In this document: one piece after another, positions 49,301-56,645 of the stretch | Position numbering within the stretch: position 1 is the first letter of the stretch | Layout of the letters: every line of letters starts with the position of its first letter | Source of the DNA: Iphinoe sp. HA4291-MV1 | GTDB taxonomy: Bacteria; Cyanobacteriota; Cyanobacteriia; Cyanobacteriales; Nostocaceae | Assembly: GCA_019359415.1 (NCBI GenBank) | Contig: JAHHHH010000015.1 | Coordinates: forward strand, 46,193 to 110,192 | Direction of reading: 5' to 3' | Length of the DNA stretch: 64,000 nucleotides | Translations under genes and position numbers: made by a program | The notes under the pieces: generated by a model | The model's database searches: none | Told to the model about the DNA's origin: nothing | What the model saw: the letters and a program-made list of their open reading frames with translations, nothing else

Positions 49301-52074
49301 AATTAAAATCTAAATCATTTGTGGCAATTTCAATTAATATTACTCACTGGAAAAAGCACACTAAAAAAACAATTGAACCACTGTTTCAAGCAATTCAAAG
49401 CGGTTTAGAAGTTGGAGACTTGGAATTTGCTTGTTATGCTGCTCATTACTACTGTTTGCATTTATTTTTTAATGGAACTAATTTAGAAATACTGCAAAAT
49501 AATCAACAAAAATATATCGTATCAATTCAAAAATATAAACAAAAACATCAGTTTTTTTTAGCAAAAATATTTGATGAGATAGTAAAAAGATTATTTCAAA
49601 ATTCCGCTCAAAAAAATGTTTTAAATAATCATCTTATTGATGAAGGATTTTTATTCTCTTTACAAGAAAGAAACAATTTACTGGCTATGTTTAGCCTGTT
49701 TTTTGCAAAATGTCTAATTTGCTATTTTTTTAAAGATTATAAAAAGTCTCTAGAGTCTGCTCAAATAGGGTCAAACTATTCAGGTTTTGTGCGAGCCGAA
49801 ATTATATTTACTCAACATAATTTCTACTATTCTCTGGCTGTTTTGGCTCAATATCACTATGCTCATTTGCCAGCAAATCTAAATAACGAGAGTGAGGAAC
49901 ATCAGTATTTGAGCCAAGTGACCCAAAATCAGGAACAAATGAAATATTGGGCAGACCATTGCCCCATGAATTATCAGCATAAGTACGAATTGGTAGAGGC
50001 AGAAAAAGCCCGTGTTTTAGGACAAATTCCTACAGCTATGGAGTATTATGATCGTGCAATTCAGGGGGCTAAAGAACAGGACTACATCCACGAAGAAGCC
50101 ATAGCTTACGAACGCGCAGCAGAATTTTATCTCTCTCTGGGTAGAGAAGAGATAGGACGACTTTATCTGAAAAATGCTCATCATTGTTATAGTCGTTGGG
50201 GCGCTTTAGCCAAAGTTCAAGCCTTAGAATTGGAGTATCCACAGTTTCTAATGGATATAAACGACCGAAAAGAAAACCAAAGCATTAATACAACGGAATC
50301 TACCGCTAGTACAAATCCCCAAGCACTCGATATCGTCACAGTTACCAAAGCCTCTCAAGTATTAGCTAGCGAAATTAAACTAGACCAACTGCTGGCTAAG
50401 TTAATGAAAACTGTAATTGAAAATGGCGGTGCTCAAAAAGGCTTTCTGATATTAAAAAAAGATCAGAAATGGGCGATCGCAGCTGAAGGGACGGTAGATT
50501 CTGATGACGTGACTCTACTGCGATCGCTTCCCATTGACTCTGTAGATGACGACAAGCAGACACCTATCCTACCAGTTGCGATCGTTAACTATGTTGTCCG
50601 TACTCAAGAAAATGTAGTTCTTAATAACGCTACCGAAGAAGAACAGTTTATCCGCGATCCCTACATCGTCGCCACTCAACCAAAATCGATTCTCTGTACT
50701 CCTTTGTTACATCAAAGTAAAGTAAGTGGTATTTTATACCTGGAAAATGATTTGACCACAGGTGCATTTACTAGCGATCGCATTGAAGTTTTAAGAATTC
50801 TTTCTGCTCAAGCTGCTATCTCCATTGAAAATGCTCGTCTCTACGGACAGTTAGAAGATTACAACCGAAATCTAGAGCTAAGAGTAGAAGAACGCACTCA
50901 ACAACTCTCACAAACCCTAGAAATTCTCAAAGCCACCCAAGCCGAACTGCTGTTTGAAAACGAGTTACTTAAAAGTGCTGAACAACCTTCTACCTTTGAT
51001 TATCAAGTGGGAGGAAGTTTGCCGATGGGTTGTCCCACTTATGTTGTACGTTCAGCAGACCGTTATCTCTACCAGGCGTTGAAGCGCGGGGAGTTTTGTT
51101 ACATTCTCAACCCTCGGCAGATGGGCAAGTCAAGCCTGATGGTACGCATGATCAACCATCTCCAGCATGAGGGATTTAGCTGCGGAGCGATCGATCTGAC
51201 GCGCATTGGTAGCGAAAACGTCACACCTGACCAATGGTACAAAGGCTTGACAGTAGAGCTATGGCGAAGTTTTGGTTTGTTAAGAAAGGTTAATCTAAAA
51301 ACTTGGTGGCAAGAGCAAGGAGATATTTCTCCGGTTCAGAGATTGAGTCAATTTATTGAAGAAGTTTTGCTAGTTGAAGTTGCTCAAAATGATGATACTA
51401 TCTCTAAAAATCTGATAATTTTTATCGATGAAATTGATAACGTCTTAGGCTTGAATTTCCCAGTTAATGACTTTTTTGCTCTGATTCGCTCTTGCTATAA
51501 TCAGCGCAGTATTAATCCAGAGTATCGACGTTTAACCTTTGCTCTTTTTGGGGTCGTCACCCCTGGCGACTTAATTACTGACCATCAAAGAACGCCCTTT
51601 AACATTGGTCAGACCATTCAATTGGAAGGTTTTAAAGAGCATGAAGCCCAACCTTTACTTCAGGGATTGACCGAGAAAGTGAGCAATCCTCAAACACTCT
51701 TAAAAGAAGTGTTAGCCTGGACTAGCGGTCAGCCTTTTTTGACCCAAAAGCTCTGTAAACTCATCCGCAATTCTTCATCTCCTATTCCTACAAACAGAGA
51801 AGCCGAATGGATTGAAAATTTGGTGCGAACAAAGGTAATAGAAAATTGGGAATCACAGGATGAACCAGAGCATTTGAGAACTATCCGCGATCGCCTCCTC
51901 AACAGCAAACAATCCGTTCGGCTACTAGAACTCTATCGACAAATTCTGCATCAAGGAGAGATTGTTGCAGTTGATAGTGCAGAGGAAAAAGAATTGCTTT
52001 TGTCCGGGTTAGTAGTCAAGCAACAGGGAACTTTGAGAGTTCAGAACCATATTTATGAATCGATCTTTGTTTGA
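46378..52074 (+). CDS. Pseudokinase-ATPase-TPR-GAF-ATPase signalling protein
   Basis: An 1898-residue protein. Residues 1-270 are kinase-like: Lys in PVIIKTL is kept and LAYISPEQTGRMNRS is typical, but HRD reads HKN (IVHKNINTSN) and DFG reads GFS (KLTGFSNAI), so both catalytic aspartates are gone. An AAA_16 ATPase follows (GREREVQTLLDAF, GYSGVGKTS, LVIFLDDLQWAD; about 295-600), then helical repeats to about 1290, a GAF domain (about 1300-1480) and a coiled coil. Relatives usually end in a histidine kinase. Here the coiled coil is joined to a second AAA-like ATPase (NPRQMGKSSLMVRM, LIIFIDEIDNV; about 1520-1898). That ATPase usually carries a C-terminal repeat domain; here the protein stops at HIYESIFV. 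Probably a cytoplasmic signalling hub of unknown output. Confidence 0.85.
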   Translation: MIILTGYTITEKIYEDAKIVIYRGINNLEKKPVIIKTLKNDYPSIEEITSLEQEYKLIQTVECQGIIKPYKLEKYQNSLALVLEDFAGQALSLLLQYTQLSLKDFLIIAIALTETLIQIHKVSIVHKNINTSNILIDPKNKEIKLTGFSNAITFTQEQQIITISNIPQNCLAYISPEQTGRMNRSLDYRTDFYSLGVTFYEILTGTVPFTSTDPIELVHYHIAKQPVPPSKKRQIPKAISNIVMKLLAKNAEDRYQSAAGLKFDLESCLLQLQSTGKIEHFPLGQRDRGNKLIIPQKLYGREREVQTLLDAFARVTQGATEIMLVSGYSGVGKTSIVNEVHKPIVEARGYFICGKFDQFKLNIPYLALIQAFQNLIRQLLTESEEKIAIWKEKLLNALAPNAQVIINIIPEVELILGEQPEVPQLEFSKSQNRFNLVFQQFLNVFCQPEHPLVIFLDDLQWADAASLNLIQLLMTKDRSQYLFVIGAYRDNEVSPNHPLIQTIEKIKLKGTVINNINIKSLDYIYVSQLIEESLGRNVDTKKIKPFVQLIFNKTQGNPLFLIQLVTSIYAENLLVYQANIDRWHWNIEHIQAIGIIDRNIVELIAVNIFKLPPETQEILKIAACIGNYFNLEILALLNKKSKLSTAKELLPALQAGLILPQSDSYKIPLVFAESEVQNLDVYDVQADYRFLHDRVQQAAYSLISDSEKQSTHYQIGKLLLKNSNLPEKKDNIFTIVNQLNFGIDLLHTQLEKDDLAKLNLIAGQKAKIATAYEAAINYLNLSLELLGTDSWNRQYDLTVTLYLETSETQYLNTNFEQASKVCDIAIKQVKNIIQKVKFYRIQIRVTLAKNQIQLAVEIGLKILEILEVRLCQSPPQDLILEELAKLPRMTNLYKLEAIETLMLIHPPACFSESLLALPILYTMLELSRQYGNSSPSIYAYAVYGNIRTWLVPNIDFSYQLGQLALFLLSQLNAPELKSKSFVAISINITHWKKHTKKTIEPLFQAIQSGLEVGDLEFACYAAHYYCLHLFFNGTNLEILQNNQQKYIVSIQKYKQKHQFFLAKIFDEIVKRLFQNSAQKNVLNNHLIDEGFLFSLQERNNLLAMFSLFFAKCLICYFFKDYKKSLESAQIGSNYSGFVRAEIIFTQHNFYYSLAVLAQYHYAHLPANLNNESEEHQYLSQVTQNQEQMKYWADHCPMNYQHKYELVEAEKARVLGQIPTAMEYYDRAIQGAKEQDYIHEEAIAYERAAEFYLSLGREEIGRLYLKNAHHCYSRWGALAKVQALELEYPQFLMDINDRKENQSINTTESTASTNPQALDIVTVTKASQVLASEIKLDQLLAKLMKTVIENGGAQKGFLILKKDQKWAIAAEGTVDSDDVTLLRSLPIDSVDDDKQTPILPVAIVNYVVRTQENVVLNNATEEEQFIRDPYIVATQPKSILCTPLLHQSKVSGILYLENDLTTGAFTSDRIEVLRILSAQAAISIENARLYGQLEDYNRNLELRVEERTQQLSQTLEILKATQAELLFENELLKSAEQPSTFDYQVGGSLPMGCPTYVVRSADRYLYQALKRGEFCYILNPRQMGKSSLMVRMINHLQHEGFSCGAIDLTRIGSENVTPDQWYKGLTVELWRSFGLLRKVNLKTWWQEQGDISPVQRLSQFIEEVLLVEVAQNDDTISKNLIIFIDEIDNVLGLNFPVNDFFALIRSCYNQRSINPEYRRLTFALFGVVTPGDLITDHQRTPFNIGQTIQLEGFKEHEAQPLLQGLTEKVSNPQTLLKEVLAWTSGQPFLTQKLCKLIRNSSSPIPTNREAEWIENLVRTKVIENWESQDEPEHLRTIRDRLLNSKQSVRLLELYRQILHQGEIVAVDSAEEKELLLSGLVVKQQGTLRVQNHIYESIFV

Positions 52075-52091
52075 TGCCCTCAGAATAGAAT

Positions 52092-52209
52092 TGGTTTCCC
52101 ATCACCGCTGCTTTGGGAATGTCGAGGGATGCGATCGCTCTGACCATATTCACCGACTCATTGCCAAAATCCCCAACAAACAGCACTAAGTCAACACCCA
52201 GATGTTTAA
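52092..52209. pseudogene. 118-bp exact copy of part of the metallophosphoesterase gene
   Basis: Identical at every position to 37360-37477, including the VGDFG and MGN coding region on the minus strand. It begins 18 bp after the stop codon of the giant ATPase gene. Flanking DNA on both sides is unrelated to the source locus. No IS end is visible. It is too short to function. Confidence 0.92.
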
Positions 52210-52277
52210 TCAAGAGCTTTCCCTGGTTATCCGAACCGTATTGAGACAACTAAGTGGGTGGACAAAATTAAATTCAT

Positions 52278-52345
52278 GGTGGGCATTGCATATCAAAAGA
52301 TTGTAACCTTTGCAGAGCAATTGTTTTAAGCAATGCCCACCCTAC
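52278..52345. repeat. 68-bp inverted-repeat element, second copy
   Basis: GGTGGGCATTGC at 52278 pairs with GCAATGCCCACC, followed by CTAC, at 52330-52345. Same ends and size as the element at 27966-28032 but with different interior sequence. Non-coding. Confidence 0.75.
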
Positions 52346-52413
52346 TGGCATATTGCATTTATTTATGTCCATCTACTTACGCACGGTTGCATGTTTCATG
52401 TACCATACTTTGA

Positions 52414-53187
52414 TCAATATCCACTCAGCATTCCTCGCCGCTTAGCCTCACGTTCAGCAAGATGAAAAAGTAGTAAGCCTATAGCAAAATATCCTACCCC
52501 ATTGATAATAGCTATACCCAATTTTGTGAAATCTAAACTCTCACCTCTTGCCATTAAGTCACGCAATAATCCTGCACCAGGAGCCATGGGCAATAATTCT
52601 GCCAAAATTTTTGCTGGTCCTGTCCAAGTTTCTGTAGGAGTTGTCAATAAAAATAAAAATGGAAACTGAGAGAGGGCTATCAGTTGCTGGATACGCTTAA
52701 ACAATAAGGCTAAAGACCCCATTGCAAAAGCAAAGCCATTGGCTCCCAAGACGACTGTTACAAAGGGTAAAAGTAACGTTGGGGGAAAGTTAAAACGACT
52801 TCCAGTAATTACCATTATGATAAAGAGAATACCGAGGATTTCCACCGTCTGCAAGATCAAATTAGCCAATGTCCGCATTAAGAAGACCTTGATCGCGCCA
52901 TACCGTGAAAGGAATACTTGTTCTAAAGTGCCAGTTTGAGTCTCTTGTTGCAACTCTCCTGCGAGGTTTTGCAGAGTGAATGTCACCAAAGTCCAAAGCA
53001 CATAACCAATAATGATTGAGTCGAGGCGATCGCTTAATTGAAAAGCAGAACCAGCAATGTAACGAGCACTCAAGAAAAGTCCATAAAACACAGAAGCGTA
53101 GACAACAATACCAGCAATTGCCTCAATTGGATAACGGCGAAATTGAATCCAACAGCGACGCAATTCAGCAAGAAATAATTCAAACAT
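52414..53187 (-). CDS. ABC-2 type exporter permease
   Basis: A 257-residue membrane protein with six predicted segments and an ABC-2 permease pattern: a charged N-terminal ELRRCWIQFRRYP, a conserved loop GELQQETQTGTLEQVFLSRY between segments 2 and 3, and PLLF-like hydrophobic repeats. It pairs with the ATPase gene just upstream; the two overlap by 8 bp, which implies translational coupling. Two identical half-units probably make one exporter. Substrate unknown: lipid, drug or peptide are all possible. Confidence 0.88.
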   Translation of the reverse strand: MFELFLAELRRCWIQFRRYPIEAIAGIVVYASVFYGLFLSARYIAGSAFQLSDRLDSIIIGYVLWTLVTFTLQNLAGELQQETQTGTLEQVFLSRYGAIKVFLMRTLANLILQTVEILGILFIIMVITGSRFNFPPTLLLPFVTVVLGANGFAFAMGSLALLFKRIQQLIALSQFPFLFLLTTPTETWTGPAKILAELLPMAPGAGLLRDLMARGESLDFTKLGIAIINGVGYFAIGLLLFHLAEREAKRRGMLSGY

Positions 53188-54109
53188 TGCTCATTCTTCC
53201 TTCTCTGATTATTTGTAAAAAGATTTCTGTGAGGTCAAATTGCTCTTTTCTCACATAGTTCAGAGGTAATTTTTTGACTATATCGAATACTTTATAAAGT
53301 AATTCTAGTTGACTTACATAGATAATTTTTCCATCTTCAATATCAGCACCAACTTTTTCCAACTCTGCAATTCTTGCCTTATCTAGTGGAACTTCCATTT
53401 CGATTTTGTAAGCTGTACTAGAAAACTGCCGGATGAGTTCTTGTGTTGGTGCTTCTGCTAAAATTTTCCCTTTTTGGAGGATAGCAATTTTATCAGAAAG
53501 TTCTTCAGCTATTGCCAATTGATGAGTTGTTAACAAGATAGCACAACCAGAAGCAGCAATTTCTCGCACCAGAATTTTCACATCTTCAGTTGCTTCTACA
53601 TCTAATCCTAAAGTCGGTTCATCTAATAATAAAAGCAAGGGTTGATGAACTAAGGCAACTGCAAATGCAAGTTTCTGCTGCATCCCCCGTGAAAGTTGCT
53701 GCACTGGTGTACGGCGTTTGTGGAGCAAACCAAATCTTTCTAAAAGTGCAATTCCTGACTTACGGGCTTCGCGATGGGAAAGTCCTTTTAACACCCCAAA
53801 GTATTCCAAATTCTCTTCTGGAGTTAGTCGCCAGTAGACATTACGATTTCCTTCTAGGACGGCACCCATCTTTTGCAACGCTGCTGGGTTGCGATGGGGG
53901 TCACTTCCAGCAATTCTGATCCAACCAGCATCCGGCTGAATCAATCCTGTCATCATTTTAATACTCGTTGTTTTGCCTGCTCCATTCGGACCAAGAAATG
54001 CCAAAACCTCACCAGGGAAAATAGTTAAGGAAACGTTCTTGACTGCTTCCACTATTTGGTTACTTTGGTGATATGTTTTCTTGAGGTTGTAAGCTTCAAG
54101 TGCTTTCAT
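53180..54109 (-). CDS. ABC transporter ATP-binding protein
   Basis: A 309-residue ATPase of the ABC-2 exporter group. Walker A GPNGAGKTTSIKMM near 40-53, signature LSRGMQQKLA near 143, Walker B LLLLLDEPTLGLD near 160, and the H-loop LLTTHQLAIAEEL near 195 are all intact. A C-terminal extension of about 90 residues is typical of drug or lipid exporter ATPases. It is the first gene of the two-gene operon. A 14-bp inverted repeat ends 17 bp before its ATG. Confidence 0.93.
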   Translation of the reverse strand: MKALEAYNLKKTYHQSNQIVEAVKNVSLTIFPGEVLAFLGPNGAGKTTSIKMMTGLIQPDAGWIRIAGSDPHRNPAALQKMGAVLEGNRNVYWRLTPEENLEYFGVLKGLSHREARKSGIALLERFGLLHKRRTPVQQLSRGMQQKLAFAVALVHQPLLLLLDEPTLGLDVEATEDVKILVREIAASGCAILLTTHQLAIAEELSDKIAILQKGKILAEAPTQELIRQFSSTAYKIEMEVPLDKARIAELEKVGADIEDGKIIYVSQLELLYKVFDIVKKLPLNYVRKEQFDLTEIFLQIIREGRMSNV

Positions 54110-54125
54110 GTTATATTTAGTACCT

Positions 54126-54160
54126 ATATTTTGTGTAGTTTATTATACTACACAAAATAT
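54126..54160. promoter_or_regulatory. Operator-like palindrome upstream of the ABC exporter
   Basis: ATATTTTGTGTAGT, loop TTATTAT, ACTACACAAAATAT: perfect 14-bp arms, from 17 to 51 bp upstream of the exporter ATPase start. It could bind a repressor dimer or form an RNA hairpin in the leader. Confidence 0.5.
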
Positions 54161-54302
54161 AACTTTTGAAAATCAATATCTTCGCTCGATTCTTGGGTTA
54201 TCGAACTATTCCCCAAGCACAACGTATTTTATCAAACCAGCTTGATAAAGTTTTTTCTCTGCTTGTATGAAAGCACTCTGCTTAGTTAATGACTATACCA
54301 GG

Positions 54303-54629
54303 CTACATCCGTGCCAAAGCAGCGACCTTGGATAGCTTATCTTTATTTAGCCCTTCCAGTTCGTTTAGGTGGAGCCAGCCTTCCTTGACCAATCTAGCAA
54401 AGACAAAGAGCAGAACAGAATATTGGTAGTCGTACTTACCCTCGACTTCATGCCTTCTAGCACTCAAGAAATCGTGTAACCGCCAGAGATCACTCAATTC
54501 CACGAGTGTGCTTGCTTCTTCTCGAACTTGTTTCAGCAAAGCCTCAACTTCTCGCTTGTAGGCTTGATCAAAGGCAGTTCGAGCTATCTTCTTCTCAGTG
54601 TCAGTCCACTCAGCTTCACTCACTTGCAT
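54303..54629 (-). CDS. frp: Fluorescence recovery protein
   Basis: A 108-residue helical protein. LWRLHDFLSARRHEVEGKYD and VFARLVKEGWLHLNELEGL match the FRP family. FRP binds the C-terminal domain of photoactivated orange carotenoid protein and speeds its return to the dark form, ending phycobilisome quenching. It lies 132 bp downstream of the OCP gene on the same strand, the usual arrangement, with a hairpin between. The active-site region around the W-x-x-H and R-R pairs is complete. Confidence 0.92.
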   Translation of the reverse strand: MQVSEAEWTDTEKKIARTAFDQAYKREVEALLKQVREEASTLVELSDLWRLHDFLSARRHEVEGKYDYQYSVLLFVFARLVKEGWLHLNELEGLNKDKLSKVAALARM

Positions 54630-54694
54630 AACTCAATCTGAAATTTGTGCGGTAGTTAGTTGGTTAGGATTGTTCCGTTTGCGGAAGAGTAATT

Positions 54695-54720
54695 GAGCGC
54701 TCTTGGTTAACAGAGCGCTC
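54695..54720. promoter_or_regulatory. Hairpin between ocp and frp
   Basis: GAGCGCTCT, 8-base loop, AGAGCGCTC. It has no T run on the minus side, so it may reduce rather than stop read-through into frp, or protect the ocp transcript. Confidence 0.5.
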
Positions 54721-54761
54721 CCCACAATAGTTAGTGATTTACTCTCCGCGTGTGAGTTTTC

Positions 54762-55721
54762 CTATCGAACCAGGTTCAGAAGCTCTTTGGGAGAGGCTAA
54801 CAAGTCAATGGCTACGAAAAAGATCTTGCCTTCAGGGTTGATCAAGAACCGCCAAGCCATGTTCATGCCCACTGCTGCGCCAAACCAGGGAGTCTGAACC
54901 TTGCCTGTAACTTTCACTTGAGTGTAGCCATCGTCTCCAGGTTCAGCGACACCGCGCTCTGGCACCAAGTTGAGGTTCTGACACTCTTCTCGGAAGAACC
55001 GCAGGATTGCATCTTTGCCAACGATCGGTTTTTGAAAGGGAGGTTGCAAAGCACCGTCCGCCACGAACAGCTTAATTAGTTCATCAAAGTCATTTGCATT
55101 CAAGTTGTTCATGTAGCTCAACACTGTTGGGTTGTCGAGACCTTGAATGGTGACTTTAGTACGCTGAGACGTTTCTTTGGGCGGGACCACAGGTTCAGAA
55201 ATTCTGGCATAGTCGCCTAGTTTACTTGCATCAAACCCCATGTCTACAACCGAGTTTCGCAGGACAGTGATCTGTTGTCCTTGATCCATGTTTTTGAGGG
55301 CTTCCAATACAGCAGTAGCGTTGGCTGAAAGCTTATAGCCAGCCGGAATTGGCGCGACAGTGCCTTGCTCCATCCATTCCCCAAGCTGATTCCAAAAACC
55401 TAGCTTAATATTAGGCGACCAAGTAGCATAGGTACGGCAAATGGGCGTATCTGCGTGGTTTGCCAGATCACACATAACCTGAGTTTGCTCCTCAAAGGTC
55501 ATTTGCTTGATTTGGTTCAGGATTCGTTCGGCAAATTGCATACTGGCTGCACCGGGAGCTGCAACTGTGATGGTTTTGCCCATCTCCAGAAAAGCGAACC
55601 ACGTCCATGCCAGTTGATCTTCGGCACTGAGTTGGTTGAATCGTGCAGTCAAAGCCGGTACTGCATCAGCCGATAATGTGCCGGGAAAAATACCACGAGC
55701 GGAATCGATAGTAATTGCCAT
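54762..55721 (-). CDS. ocp: Orange carotenoid protein
   Basis: A 319-residue photoactive quencher of the phycobilisome. The start is the ATG at 55721 (MAITIDSARG); the longer frame to 55805 adds unrelated residues. The N-terminal all-helical domain (about 20-165) and the C-terminal NTF2-like domain (about 195-317) are both present. Arg155, needed for domain closure and quenching, is present. The carotenoid-ketone ligands of the C-terminal domain are Tyr203 and Trp290 (201 and 288 in Synechocystis). Strong blue-green light drives it to bind ApcA/ApcB and dissipate energy. With frp downstream it forms a photoprotection unit. Confidence 0.97.
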   Translation of the reverse strand: MAITIDSARGIFPGTLSADAVPALTARFNQLSAEDQLAWTWFAFLEMGKTITVAAPGAASMQFAERILNQIKQMTFEEQTQVMCDLANHADTPICRTYATWSPNIKLGFWNQLGEWMEQGTVAPIPAGYKLSANATAVLEALKNMDQGQQITVLRNSVVDMGFDASKLGDYARISEPVVPPKETSQRTKVTIQGLDNPTVLSYMNNLNANDFDELIKLFVADGALQPPFQKPIVGKDAILRFFREECQNLNLVPERGVAEPGDDGYTQVKVTGKVQTPWFGAAVGMNMAWRFLINPEGKIFFVAIDLLASPKELLNLVR

Positions 55722-56645
55722 GTAGAGGGTTACCTCACTAAGTTTGTAACTGACTAAAGGTGAAGCAATAGATCTCTGGTGATACAGTTTTGCTCCCCCA
55801 GTCATTAAATTATCACGAAACGTTACATTTATTTACAATATTTTATATTCAACTCAGCAACTTAGTTCCGTTGGTAGCTGTAATACCTGAAGCATAGGCA
55901 CTACAGTGAGCAATTATCTTTTGAGCCAGGTGTTTCTCTTTAATATCTGATACATTTCTTGACAGACTAAGGTAAAGAGGTTTTCATTTACACGTCAAAG
56001 TTGATTCCTCTACATCCTTTGCAAGTCACGATTGGGTTAGTGCTACCATAATTCGGTTAGGGATAAGTCGATCAAGTTCCCAGTTCGCCTGAATCTAGGA
56101 GGCGTAGTAGACCCGCTACAGGTAAAGAAACATACGCGTTTGACTAACTTTGCCTAAATGTCTGTGACTTAAAGGAAAGATTGCCGAAATTTCAAGTAAA
56201 AGCTTGCCGAATCCAGAGCCAGACTGGCTTTATGCATCTTCAACAGAACGTCGAACTTCCCAGAAAGCTTCCACGACTTCCTTCTTCCATCTGGAGTTTA
56301 GACGACGCATTAATCGACACAAAACGCGCAACCCTCCCCCTTCGGGTATGCCTTCTCCTGACGGAGACACTGCGTGAACGGCACGCCAAGGGCGAACGCC
56401 AGTTCCCTACGGTAAGTCCTGCGGACAGGCTGCGCCAACGCGTAGCGTCTCCCTTAGGAGAGGGAAACCCTCATCAAGGACTGGACTCACCAAATCAAGC
56501 AGGATTTTTAGTATTAATTGAGAATTTATTCTAATAAATGGCTTAATTTGGGGCACTTCACGATTAATCGTGGAGCGCACAACGATTACCCATAAAGGGT
56601 TGCGCGTTTTGTGCAGGTTTTTCCCTCGACTAGTTTGCGCTTGTG
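55722..56645. other. Intergenic region with repeats between ocp and dnaG
   Basis: About 920 bp with the ocp promoter at its left end. CACAAAACGCGCAACCC (56318-56334) and its exact complement (56596-56612) bound a 295-bp stretch. Inside are interspersed repeat pieces (TTCTCCTGACGGAGAC; GCGTCTCCCTTAGGAGAGG) related to the insertion in dnaG. The reading frames here have repeat-like composition and I do not call a gene. Confidence 0.55.

Noticed and set aside
56181-56534. 117-codon frame between ocp and dnaG
   Set aside because: Its sequence is made of interspersed repeats and contains no family motif.
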